The notes below the pieces were generated by a model. The model saw only the letters and a program-made list of their open reading frames with translations. It was not told the origin of the DNA and made no database searches. Positions 40,748 through 51,574 of a stretch of 64,000 bases of DNA are shown here, one piece after another. The stretch's first letter is position 1. Every line of letters starts with the position of its first letter. This DNA comes from Eledone cirrhosa. Lineage: Eukaryota; Mollusca; Cephalopoda; Octopoda; Eledonidae. The DNA lies in contig OZ024741.1 in the NCBI GenBank assembly GCA_964016885.1, positions 410,287,464 through 410,351,463 on the forward strand, given 5' to 3'. The translations under genes were made by a program, and so were the position numbers.

Positions 40748-40754
40748 ATTTCTA
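40748..40754 (+). repeat. LINE 2 probable target-site duplication, left copy
   Basis: ATTTCTA, the last satellite bases before LINE 2, recur at 42,459-42,465 right after the (GAT)n tail. The duplication is short, and its outer edge is blurred because the tail also ends in AT. Confidence 0.7.
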
Positions 40755-40755
40755 C

Positions 40756-42156
40756 CCTAAAGTAACAGAAAGAGTTATAGCACAGCTGATTAGGGACCGG
40801 GTGAATATAGACGAGATGCAATTTGGGTTTGTACCAGGGAAAGGCACCACTGATGCCCTCTTCCTTGTGAGGCAATTACAGGAAAAGTACCTAGCTAAAA
40901 GTAAGCCACTCTACTTGGCATTTGTCGACCTTGAGAAAGCCTTTGACAGAGTTCCACGTGCAGTAATCTGGTGGGCTCTTAGAAAACTAGGAGTAGATGA
41001 ATGGCTTGTGAAAGCGGTACAAGCCATGTATAGGGGAGCAGTCAGCAAAGTTAGGATTGGCAATGAGTATAGCGAGGAATTTAGCGTACAGGTTGGGGTC
41101 CACCAGGGCTCTGTTCTTAGCCCTCTCCTGTTCATCATAGTCCTGCAGGCAATAACGGAGGAGTTTAAGACCGGATGCCCATGGGAACTCTTGTATGCTG
41201 ATGACCTCGCACTCATAGCTGAATCTATGGTAGAACTAGAGAATAAATTCCAAACCTGGAAGCAGGGACTAGAGAGAAAGGGCCTCAAAGTCAACATGAC
41301 AAAGACTAAGGTCCTTGTAAGTAGACGAGAAAACAGAACCCAGATCCCCTCAGGGAAATGGCCTTGCTCAGTATGTAGGAAAGGTGTAGGTAGAAACTAC
41401 ATTCTCTGCCCCAAATGCAAACAATGGGTACACAAGAGATGTAGCGGGATCTCAGGAAGCTTAATTAAGAATGTAGGATTCACATGCAGCAGCTGTGCTG
41501 AAACAGCAAGCAAACAGCCACAGGAAACAAGTACCACCAATCTCTGGGAGGGCCCTGTAGAAACAGTAGACAGCTTCTGCTACCTAGGTGACCGAATTAG
41601 CAACGGAGGTGGGTGCTCAGAAAGTACAATAACTAGGGTAAGAACGGGATGGAAGAAGTTTAGGGAACTACTACCACTGCTAGCTGCAAAAGGCTTCTCC
41701 CTCAGAATGAAAGGCAGACTGTATGATGCGTGTATCCGAACAGCGATGTTGCATGGTAGTGAGACCTGGGCGCTGAAGGTGGAAGACTTACGTAGATTAG
41801 AGAGAAACGAAGCCTGCATGCTCCGATGGATGTGTAACAGTAATATACGTGAACGACAAAGCATAAAGGAATTGAGAGAGAGACTGAGCATAAGAGGAAT
41901 CAAATGCTGCGTGCAGGAGAGGCGGTTACGCTGGTATGGACATGTGATGCGTATGAAGGATGACAGCTGCATAAAAAGGTGCAGAGCACTAGAAGTTGAT
42001 GGAAACCGCGGAGTGGGGAGACCCAAGATGACTTGGGATGAGGTGATAAAAGCTGACCTTACCCAACTACACCTCTCAAAGTCAATGACACACGACCGTG
42101 ACTTCTGGCGTCACGCAGTAATACAGGGTACCCAACCTCCCATGGGTACATGCTGA
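40756..42156 (+). pseudogene. RTE-type reverse transcriptase fragment with embedded PHD finger
   Basis: The frame is open from the 5' junction (40,756) to TGA at 42,154. The GTG at 40,801 is not a real start, since the frame continues upstream as element coding sequence. Numbering from 40,801: FGFVPGKGTTDA (8-19) begins the palm; D43 in FVDLEKAFD is the motif A aspartate; HQGSVLSPLLF (101-111) is motif B; YADD (132-135) is the metal-binding motif C. All catalytic residues look intact. C189-X2-C192-X10-C203-X2-C206-X4-H211-X2-C214-X14-C229-X2-C232, with W209 two residues before the histidine, is a C4HC3 PHD-type pattern. After it come FCYLGDRIS (about 258-266), GSETWAL, RWYGHVMRM and GRPKMTW, the usual RTE C-terminal blocks. 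No stop or frameshift is seen. The endonuclease and start are lost, so it should not be autonomous. Confidence 0.9.
41365..41496 (+). other. PHD-type (C4HC3) zinc finger inside the LINE 2 ORF
   Basis: Codons 189-232 of the LINE 2 frame carry eight metal ligands in PHD order and spacing, plus the conserved tryptophan before the histidine (QWVHKRC). It sits between the reverse transcriptase palm and the C-terminal region. PHD fingers in chromatin proteins often read histone H3 tails, but binding here is not shown. A RING or other cross-brace finger is possible, though the CxxW-like WVHKRC signature favours PHD. Confidence 0.8.
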
Positions 42157-42191
42157 AGCATATAAACAATATGCCCCCCCCCCTCCACCGC

Positions 42192-42287
42192 AAGGTGGCC
42201 GTGGAGGTGCCACGGCAAAAAAGCACCCAGCCCACACTGTAAAGTGGACGTGTAGGCGCCACGAAAAAGCACCCAGCACTCACTGTA
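42192..42287 (+). repeat. Tandem repeat (50 + 46 bp) in the LINE 2 3' UTR
   Basis: Two diverged units, 42,192-42,241 and 42,242-42,287. They share AAG(G)TGG, an AGG(T/C)GCCACG core, AAAAAGCACCCAGC and CACTGTA in the same order. The first unit contains a hairpin that is mostly lost in the second. Confidence 0.8.
42198..42216 (+). other. Hairpin in the LINE 2 3' UTR
   Basis: GCCGTGG (42,198-42,204) pairs perfectly with CCACGGC (42,210-42,216) around a 5-nt loop, AGGTG. It could be a recognition structure for the reverse transcriptase, which is an inference. Confidence 0.65.
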
Positions 42288-42439
42288 AATGAGGTTGGTG
42301 TTAGGAAGGGCATCCAGCTGTAGAAATCAAGCCAGATCAGTTCCTGTATGAGCAAGGCATGGTCAGCCGACCAGACACTGCCCACAACAGGACAACCCGT
42401 CTAACCCATGCTAGCGTGGAAGAACGGACGTAAAACGGT

Positions 42440-42460
42440 GATGATGATGATGATGATGAT
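42440..42460 (+). repeat. (GAT)7 microsatellite tail of LINE 2
   Basis: Seven GAT units end the element. Its last AT overlaps the start of the right target-site copy. RTE-clade elements commonly end in short tandem repeats instead of poly(A). Confidence 0.92.
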
Positions 42461-42465
42461 TTCTA
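42459..42465 (+). repeat. LINE 2 probable target-site duplication, right copy
   Basis: ATTTCTA matches 40,748-40,754 and continues into ATGTAAGAC, the normal satellite sequence. Confidence 0.7.
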
Positions 42466-45149
42466 ATGTAAGACACTGTCTATGTTGTTTAACCCTTTCA
42501 TTAACATATTTCTAATGAAAGACACTGTCTATGTTGTTTAACCCTTTCATTACCATATTTTCTATGTAAACGCTGTCTATGTTGTTTAACCCTTTCATTA
42601 CCATATTTCTAATGTAAGAGACTGTCTATGTTGTTTAACCCTTTCATTACCATAATTCTAATGAAAGACACTGTCTATGTCTTTAACCCTTCCATTACCA
42701 TATTTTTAATCTAAGACACTCTCTATGTTATTTAACCCTTCCATTACCATACATCTAATGTAAGACACTGTCTATGTTGTTTAACACTTTCATTACCATA
42801 TTTCTAATGTAACACACTGTCTATGTTGTTTAACCATTTCTTTACCATATTTCTAATGTAAGAGACTGTCTATGTTGTTTAACCCTTTCATTACCATATT
42901 TCTTATGTAAGACACTGTCTATGTTATTTAACCCTTTCTTTACCATATTTCTAATGTAAGACACTGTCTATGTTGTTTAATCCTTTCATTACCATATTTC
43001 TAATGAAAGACACTGTCTATGTTGTTTAACCCTTTCATTACCATATTTCTAATGTAAGACACTGTCTATGTTGTTTAACCCTTCCATTACCATATTTCTA
43101 ATGTAAGACACTGTCTATGTTGTTTAACCCTTTCATTGCCATATTTCTAATGTAAGACACTGTCTATGTTGTTTAACCCTTTCATTACCATATTTCTAAT
43201 GTAAGACATTGTCTATGTTGTTTAACCCTTTCATTACCATATTTCTAATGTAAGACTCTGTCTATGTTGTTTAATCATTTCATTACCATATTTCTAATGT
43301 AAGACACTGTCTATGTTGTTTAACCCTTTCATTACAATATTTCTAATGTAAGACACTGTCTATGTTGTTTAACCCTTTCATTACCATATTTCTAATGTAA
43401 GACTCTGTCTATGTTGTTTAACCCTTTCATTACCATATTTCTAACGTAAGACACTGTCTATGTTGTTTAACCCTTTCATTACCGTATTTCTAATGAAAGA
43501 CACTGTCTATGTTGTTTAACCCTTCCATTACCATATTTCTCAAGACTCTGTCTATGTTGGTTAACCCTTTCATTACCATATTTCTAATGTAATACACTGT
43601 CTATGTAGTTTAACCCTTTTACTACCATATTTCTAATGAAAGACCCTGTCTATGTTGTTTAACCCTTTCATTTCCATATTTCTAATATAAGACCCTGTCT
43701 ATGTTATTTAACCCTTTCATTACCATATTTCTAATGTAAGACACTGTCTATGTTGTTTAACCCTTTCACTACAATATTTCTAATGTTAGACACTGTCTAT
43801 GTTGTTTAAACCTTTCACTACAATATTTCTAATGCAAGACACTGTCTATGTTGTTTAACCCTTCCATTACCATATTTCTTATGTAAGACACTGTCCATGT
43901 TGTTTAACCCTTTCACTATCATATTTCTAATGTAAGACACTGTCTAAGTTGTTTAACCCTTTCATTACCATATTTCTAATGAAAGACACTGTCTATGTTG
44001 TTTAACCCTTTCATTACCATATTTCTAACGTAAACACTCTCTATGTTGTTTAACCCTTTCAATACCATATTTCTAATGTAAGAGACTGTCTATGTTGTTT
44101 AACCCTTTCATTACCATATTTCTTATGTAAGACACTGTCTATGTTGTTTAACCCTTCCATTACCATATTTTTAATGTAAGACACTATCTATGTTGTTTAA
44201 CCCTTTCATTACCATATTTCTAATGTAAGACAGTGTCTATGTTGTTTAACCCTTCCATTACCATATTTCTAATGTAAGACACTGTGTATGTTGTTTAACA
44301 CTTCCATTACCATATTTCTTATGTAAGACACTGTCTATGTTGTGTGACCCTTCCATTACCATATTTCTAATGTAAGACACTGTCTATGTTGTTTAACCCT
44401 TTCACTACAATATTTCTAATGTAAGACACTGTCTATGTTGTTTAACCCTTTCATTACCATATTTCTAATGTAAGACACTGTCTATGTTGTTTAACCTTTT
44501 CACTACCATCTTAAACACCTTCATTACCATATTTATTATTTAAGACACTATCTATGTTGTTTAACCCTTTAATTACCATATTTCTAATGTAAGACCATGT
44601 CTATGTTGTTTAACACTTTCATTACCTTATTTATAATGTAAGACACCGTCTATGTTGTTTAACCTTTTCACTACCATCTTTAACACTTTCATTACCATAT
44701 TTCTTATGTAAGACACTGTCTATGGTGTTTAACCCTTTCAATACCATATTTCTAATGTAAGAGACTGTCTATGTTGTTTAACCCTTTCATTACCATATTT
44801 CTTATGTAAGACACTGTCTATGTTGTTTAACCCTTCCATTACCATATTTTTAATGTAAGACACTATCTATGTTGTTTAACCCTTTCATTACCATATTTCT
44901 AATGTAAGACAGTGTCTATGTTGTTTAACCCTTCCATTACCATATTTCTTATGTTAGACACTGTCTATGTTGTGTAACCCTTTCATTACCATATTTCTTA
45001 TGTAAGACACTGTCTATCTTGTTTAACCCTTTCATTACCATATTTCTCATGACTCTGTCTATGTTGGTTAACCCTTTCATTACCATATTTCTAATGTAAG
45101 ACACTGTCTATGTTGTTTAACACTTTCATTGCCATATTTCTAATGTAAG

Positions 45150-47500
45150 ACACTGTCTATGTTGTATAACCCTTTCACTACAATATTTCTAATAAAAGAC
45201 CTTTTCTATGTTGTTTAACCCTTTCATTACCATATTTCTAATGTAAGACACTGTCTATGTTGTTTAACACTTTCATTGCCATATTTCTAATGTAAGACAC
45301 TGTCTATGTTGTTTAACCCTTTCATTACCATATTTCTAATGTAAGACACTGTCTATGTTGTTTAAGCCTTTCATTACCATATTTCTAATGTAAGACTCTG
45401 TCTATGTTGTTTAATCCTTTCATTACCATATTTCTAATGTAAGACACTGTCTATGTTGTTTAACCCTTTCATTACCATATTTCTAATGTAAGACGCTGTC
45501 TATGTTGTTTAACCCTTTCATTACCATATTTCTAATGTAAGACTCTGTCTATGTTGTTTAACCCTTTCATTACCATATTTCTAACGTAAGACACTGTCTA
45601 TGTTGTTTACCCCTTTCATTACTGTATTTCTAATGAAAGACACTGTCTATGTTGTTTAACCCTTTCATTACCATATTTCTGAGGTAAGACTCTGTCTATG
45701 TTGTTTAACCCTTCCATTACCATATTTCTAATGTAAGACACTGTCTATGTTGTTTAACCCTTTCATTACCATATTTCTAATGTAAGAGACTGTCTATGTT
45801 GTTTAACCCTTTCATTACCATATTTCTAATGTAAGAGACTGTCTATGTTGTTTAACCCTTTCATTACCATATTTCTAATGTAAGAGACTGTCTATGTTGT
45901 TTAACCCTTTCATTACCATATTTCTAATGTAAGACACTGTCTATGTTGTTTAACCCTTCCATTACCATATTTCTAATGAAAGACATTGTCTATCTTGTTT
46001 AACCCTTTCATTACCATATTTCTCATGACTCTGTCTATGTTGTTTAACCCTTTCATTACCACATTTATAATGTAAGACACTGTCTATGTTATTTAACCCT
46101 TTCACTACCATATTTCTAATGTAAGACAGTGTCTATGTTGTTTAACCCTTTCATTACCATATTTCTAATGAAAGACACTGTCTATGTTGTTTAACCCTTC
46201 CATTACCACATTTCTAATGTAAGAAACTGTCTATGTTGTTTAACCCTTTCATTACCATATTTCTAATGTAAGACACTGTCTATGTTGTTTAACCCTTTCA
46301 TTACCATATTTCTAACGTAAGACACTGTCTATGTTGTTTAACCCTTTCATTACCGTTTTCTAATGAAAGACACTGTCTATGTTGTATAACCCTTTCACTA
46401 CAATATTTCTAATAAAAGACCTTTTCTATGTTGTTTAACCCTTTCATTACCATATTTCTAATGTAAGACACTGTCTATGTTGTTTAACACTTTCATTGCC
46501 ATATTTCTAATGTAAGACACTGTCTATGTTGTTTAACCCTTTCATTACCATATTTCTAATGTAAGACACTGTCTATGTTGTTTAACCCTTTCATTACCAT
46601 ATTTCTAATGTAAGACTCTGTCTATGTTGTTTAATCCTTTCATTACCATATTTCTAATGTAAGACACTGTCTATGTTGTTTAACCCTTTCATTACCATAT
46701 TTCTAATGTAAGACGCTGTCTATGTTGTTTAACCCTTTCATTACCATATTTCTAACGTAAGACACTGTCTATGTTGTTTAACCCTTTCATTACTGTATTT
46801 CTAATGAAAGACACTGTCTATGTTGTTTAACCCTTTCATTACCATATTTCTGAGGTAAGACTCTGTCTATGTTGTTTAACCCTTCCATTACCATATTTCT
46901 AATGTAAGACACTGTCTATGTTGTTTAACCCTTTCATTACCATATTTCTAATGTAAGAGACTGTCTATGTTGTTTAACCCTTTCATTACCATATTTCTAA
47001 TGTAAGAGACTGTCTATGTTGTTTAACCCTTTCATTACCATATTTCTAATGTAAGACACTGTCTATGTTGTTTAACCCTTTCATTACCATATTTCTAATG
47101 TAAGAGACTGTCTATGTTGTTTAACCCTTTCATTACCATATTTCTAAGGTAAGACACTGTCTATGTTGTTTAACCCTTCCATTACCATATTTCTAATGAA
47201 AGACATTGTCTATGTTGTTTAACCCTTTCATTACCATATTTCTCATGACTCTGTCTATGTTGTTTAACCCTTTCATTACCACATTTATAATGTAAGACAC
47301 TGTCTATGTTATTTAACCCTTTCACTACCATATTTCTAATGTAAGACAGTGTCTATGTTGTTTAACCCTTTCATTACCACATTTCTAATGTAAGACACTG
47401 TCTATGTTGTTTAACCCTTTCATTACCATATTTCTAACGTAAGACACTGTCTATGTTGTTTAACCCTTTCATTACCGTATTTCTAATGAAAGACACTGTC
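45150..47500 (+). repeat. Satellite doublet of about 1.2 kb (block F)
   Basis: Copy 1 is about 45,150-46,369 and copy 2 about 46,370-47,500. CTAATAAAAGACCTTTTC is at 45,191 and 46,411 (offset 1,220). The CTGAGGTAAGACTC monomer is at 45,680 and 46,851 (offset 1,171), so copy 2 lost one monomer between them. Further monomer losses occur near the end of copy 2. Confidence 0.85.
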
Positions 47501-49289
47501 TATGTTGTTTAACCCTTTCATTAGCATATTTCTAATGTAAGACACTGTCTATGTTGTTTAACCTTTTCACTACCATCTTTAACACTTTCATTACCATATT
47601 TCTTATGTAAGACACTCTCTATGTTGTTTAACCCTTCCATTACCATATTTCTAATGTAAGACACAGTCTATGTTGTTTAACCCTTTCATTACCATATTTC
47701 TAATGAAAGACACTGTCTATGTTATTTAACCCTTTCATTACCATACTTCTAATGTAAGACACTGTCTATGTTGTTTAACCCTTTCATTACCATATTTCTA
47801 ATGTAAGACACTGTCTATGTTGTTTAACCCTTTCATTACCATATTTCTAATGTAAGAGACTGTCTATGTTGTTTAACCCTTTCATTACCATAATTCTAAT
47901 GAAAGACACTGTCTATGTCTTTAACCTTAACCCTTCCATTACCATATTTTTAATCTAAGACACTGTCTATGTTTTTTAACTCTTCCATTACCATATTTCT
48001 AATGTAAGACCCTGTCTATGTTGTTTAACCCTTTCATTACCTTATTTATAATGTAAGACACCGTCTATGTTGTTTAACCTTTTCACTACCATCTTTAACA
48101 CTTTCATTACCATATTTCTTATGTAAGACACTGTCTATGTTGATAAATCCTTTCATTACCATATTTCTAATGTAAGACACTGTCTATGTTGTTTAACCCT
48201 TTCATTACCATATTTCTAATGTAAGACTCTCTCTATGTTGTTTAACCCTTTCATTACCATATTTCTAACGTAAGACACTGTCTATGTTGTTTAACCCTTT
48301 CATTACCATATTTCTAATGTAAGACTCTGTCTATGTTGTTTAACCCTTCCATTTAAATATTTCTAATGTAAGACACTGTCTATGTTGTTTAACCCTTTCA
48401 TTACCATATTTCTAATGTAAGAGACTGTCTATGTTGTTTAACCTTTTTACTACCATCTTTAACACTTTCATTACCATATTTCTTATGTAAGACACTCTCT
48501 ATGTTGTTTAACCCTATCACTACAATATTTCTAATGTAAGACACTGTCTATGTTGTTTAACCTTTTCACTACCATCTTTAATACTTTCATTACCATATTT
48601 CTTATGTAAGACACTCTCTATGTTGTTTAACCCTTTCATTACCTTATTTATAATGTAAGACACCGTCTATGTTGTTTAATCTTTTCACTACCATCTTTAA
48701 CACTTTCATTACCATATTTCTTATGTAAGACACTCTCTATGTTGTTTAACCATTTCATTACCATATTTCTAATGTAAGACCCTGTCTATGTTGTTTAACC
48801 CTTTCATTCCCTTATTTATAATGTAAGACACCGTCTATGTTGTTTAACCTTTTCACTACCATCTTTAACACTTTCATTACCATATTTCTTATGTAAGACA
48901 CTGTCTATGTTGTTTAATCCTTTCATTACCATATTTCTAATGTAAGACACTGTCTATGTTGTTTAACCCTTTCATTACCATATTTCTAATGTAAGACTAT
49001 GTCTATGTTGTTTAACCCTTTCATTACCATATTTCTAACGTAAGACACTGTCTATGTTGTTTAACCCTTTCATTACCGTATTTCTAATGAAAGACACTGT
49101 CTATGTTGTTTAACCCTTTCATTACCATATTTCTAATGTAAGACTCTGTCTATGTTGTTTAATCCTTTCATTACCATATTTCTAATGTAAGACACTGTCT
49201 ATGTTGTTTAACCCTTTCATTACCATATTTCTAATGTAAGACACTGTCTATGTTGTTTAACCCTTTCATTACCATATTTCTAATGTAAG
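47105..49289 (+). repeat. 2,185-bp tandem duplication, copy 1 (block G)
   Basis: Repeated directly after itself at 49,290-51,474. Five markers show the same 2,185-bp offset: CTAAGGTAAGAC (47,145), CTCATGACTC (47,242), TCTTTAACCTTAACCC (47,919), CCATTTAAATATT (48,350) and GTTGATAAATCC (about 48,140). The differences I noticed are GACACAGTC near 47,665 (GACACTGTC in copy 2) and CATACTTC near 47,747 (CATATTTC in copy 2). Confidence 0.93.
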
Positions 49290-51474
49290 AGACTGTCTAT
49301 GTTGTTTAACCCTTTCATTACCATATTTCTAAGGTAAGACACTGTCTATGTTGTTTAACCCTTCCATTACCATATTTCTAATGAAAGACATTGTCTATGT
49401 TGTTTAACCCTTTCATTACCATATTTCTCATGACTCTGTCTATGTTGTTTAACCCTTTCATTACCACATTTATAATGTAAGACACTGTCTATGTTATTTA
49501 ACCCTTTCACTACCATATTTCTAATGTAAGACAGTGTCTATGTTGTTTAACCCTTTCATTACCACATTTCTAATGTAAGACACTGTCTATGTTGTTTAAC
49601 CCTTTCATTACCATATTTCTAACGTAAGACACTGTCTATGTTGTTTAACCCTTTCATTACCGTATTTCTAATGAAAGACACTGTCTATGTTGTTTAACCC
49701 TTTCATTAGCATATTTCTAATGTAAGACACTGTCTATGTTGTTTAACCTTTTCACTACCATCTTTAACACTTTCATTACCATATTTCTTATGTAAGACAC
49801 TCTCTATGTTGTTTAACCCTTCCATTACCATATTTCTAATGTAAGACACTGTCTATGTTGTTTAACCCTTTCATTACCATATTTCTAATGAAAGACACTG
49901 TCTATGTTATTTAACCCTTTCATTACCATATTTCTAATGTAAGACACTGTCTATGTTGTTTAACCCTTTCATTACCATATTTCTAATGTAAGACACTGTC
50001 TATGTTGTTTAACCCTTTCATTACCATATTTCTAATGTAAGAGACTGTCTATGTTGTTTAACCCTTTCATTACCATAATTCTAATGAAAGACACTGTCTA
50101 TGTCTTTAACCTTAACCCTTCCATTACCATATTTTTAATCTAAGACACTGTCTATGTTTTTTAACTCTTCCATTACCATATTTCTAATGTAAGACCCTGT
50201 CTATGTTGTTTAACCCTTTCATTACCTTATTTATAATGTAAGACACCGTCTATGTTGTTTAACCTTTTCACTACCATCTTTAACACTTTCATTACCATAT
50301 TTCTTATGTAAGACACTGTCTATGTTGATAAATCCTTTCATTACCATATTTCTAATGTAAGACACTGTCTATGTTGTTTAACCCTTTCATTACCATATTT
50401 CTAATGTAAGACTCTCTCTATGTTGTTTAACCCTTTCATTACCATATTTCTAACGTAAGACACTGTCTATGTTGTTTAACCCTTTCATTACCATATTTCT
50501 AATGTAAGACTCTGTCTATGTTGTTTAACCCTTCCATTTAAATATTTCTAATGTAAGACACTGTCTATGTTGTTTAACCCTTTCATTACCATATTTCTAA
50601 TGTAAGAGACTGTCTATGTTGTTTAACCTTTTTACTACCATCTTTAACACTTTCATTACCATATTTCTTATGTAAGACACTCTCTATGTTGTTTAACCCT
50701 ATCACTACAATATTTCTAATGTAAGACACTGTCTATGTTGTTTAACCTTTTCACTACCATCTTTAATACTTTCATTACCATATTTCTTATGTAAGACACT
50801 CTCTATGTTGTTTAACCCTTTCATTACCTTATTTATAATGTAAGACACCGTCTATGTTGTTTAATCTTTTCACTACCATCTTTAACACTTTCATTACCAT
50901 ATTTCTTATGTAAGACACTCTCTATGTTGTTTAACCATTTCATTACCATATTTCTAATGTAAGACCCTGTCTATGTTGTTTAACCCTTTCATTCCCTTAT
51001 TTATAATGTAAGACACCGTCTATGTTGTTTAACCTTTTCACTACCATCTTTAACACTTTCATTACCATATTTCTTATGTAAGACACTGTCTATGTTGTTT
51101 AATCCTTTCATTACCATATTTCTAATGTAAGACACTGTCTATGTTGTTTAACCCTTTCATTACCATATTTCTAATGTAAGACTATGTCTATGTTGTTTAA
51201 CCCTTTCATTACCATATTTCTAACGTAAGACACTGTCTATGTTGTTTAACCCTTTCATTACCGTATTTCTAATGAAAGACACTGTCTATGTTGTTTAACC
51301 CTTTCATTACCATATTTCTAATGTAAGACTCTGTCTATGTTGTTTAATCCTTTCATTACCATATTTCTAATGTAAGACACTGTCTATGTTGTTTAACCCT
51401 TTCATTACCATATTTCTAATGTAAGACACTGTCTATGTTGTTTAACCCTTTCATTACCATATTTCTAATGTAAG
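49290..51474 (+). repeat. 2,185-bp tandem duplication, copy 2 (block G)
   Basis: Nearly identical to 47,105-49,289. The junction falls in a TAAGAGACTG monomer, and the copies separate at about 51,474 (ACTCTG here against GAGACTG in the equivalent place). Confidence 0.93.
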
Positions 51475-51574
51475 ACTCTGTCTATGTTGTTTAACCCTTT
51501 CATTACCATATTTCTAACGTAAGACACTGTTTATGTTGTTTAACCCTTTCATTACCGTATTTCTAATGAAAGAC

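Larger units (their letters stand above)
40755..42458 (+). mobile_element. 5'-truncated RTE-like non-LTR retrotransposon (LINE 2)
   Basis: A 1,704-bp insert in satellite, flanked by a probable 7-bp duplication (ATTTCTA). It holds the second half of a LINE protein (reverse transcriptase from just before motif A, a PHD-type finger and the C-terminal region), a 302-bp 3' UTR and a (GAT)n tail. The upstream coding part with the apurinic-type endonuclease is missing. Protein layout and the microsatellite tail in place of poly(A) fit the RTE clade. The 3' end resembles tails that are abundant in coleoid cephalopods. The satellite register is kept on both sides, so this is a clean insertion. Confidence 0.9.
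42157..42458 (+). other. LINE 2 3' UTR with cephalopod-type tail
   Basis: The 302 bp after the stop include a run of ten C (42,174-42,183), a 50/46-bp tandem repeat, and a conserved-looking end with GGCATCCAGCTGTAGAAA (42,309 on), CCCATGCTAGCGTGGAA and CGGACGTAAAACG, then (GAT)n. I recognise this ending from many cephalopod dispersed repeats, so it is the main clue to the organism. Confidence 0.8.

Noticed and set aside
40801..40803. GTG as translation start of the LINE 2 protein
   Set aside because: The frame is open upstream to the 5' junction and those codons look like element coding sequence. The protein is 5'-truncated and has no native start here.
40911..42385. Minus-strand open frames of 65-148 residues overlapping LINE 2
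   Set aside because: Antisense shadows of the reverse transcriptase frame and 3' UTR. The sense frame has clear RT motifs.
42190..42440. tRNA-derived SINE with A and B boxes in the LINE 2 3' UTR
   Set aside because: I saw no GGTTCGA-type B box and the region continues directly from the LINE ORF, so it is read as the LINE 3' UTR.
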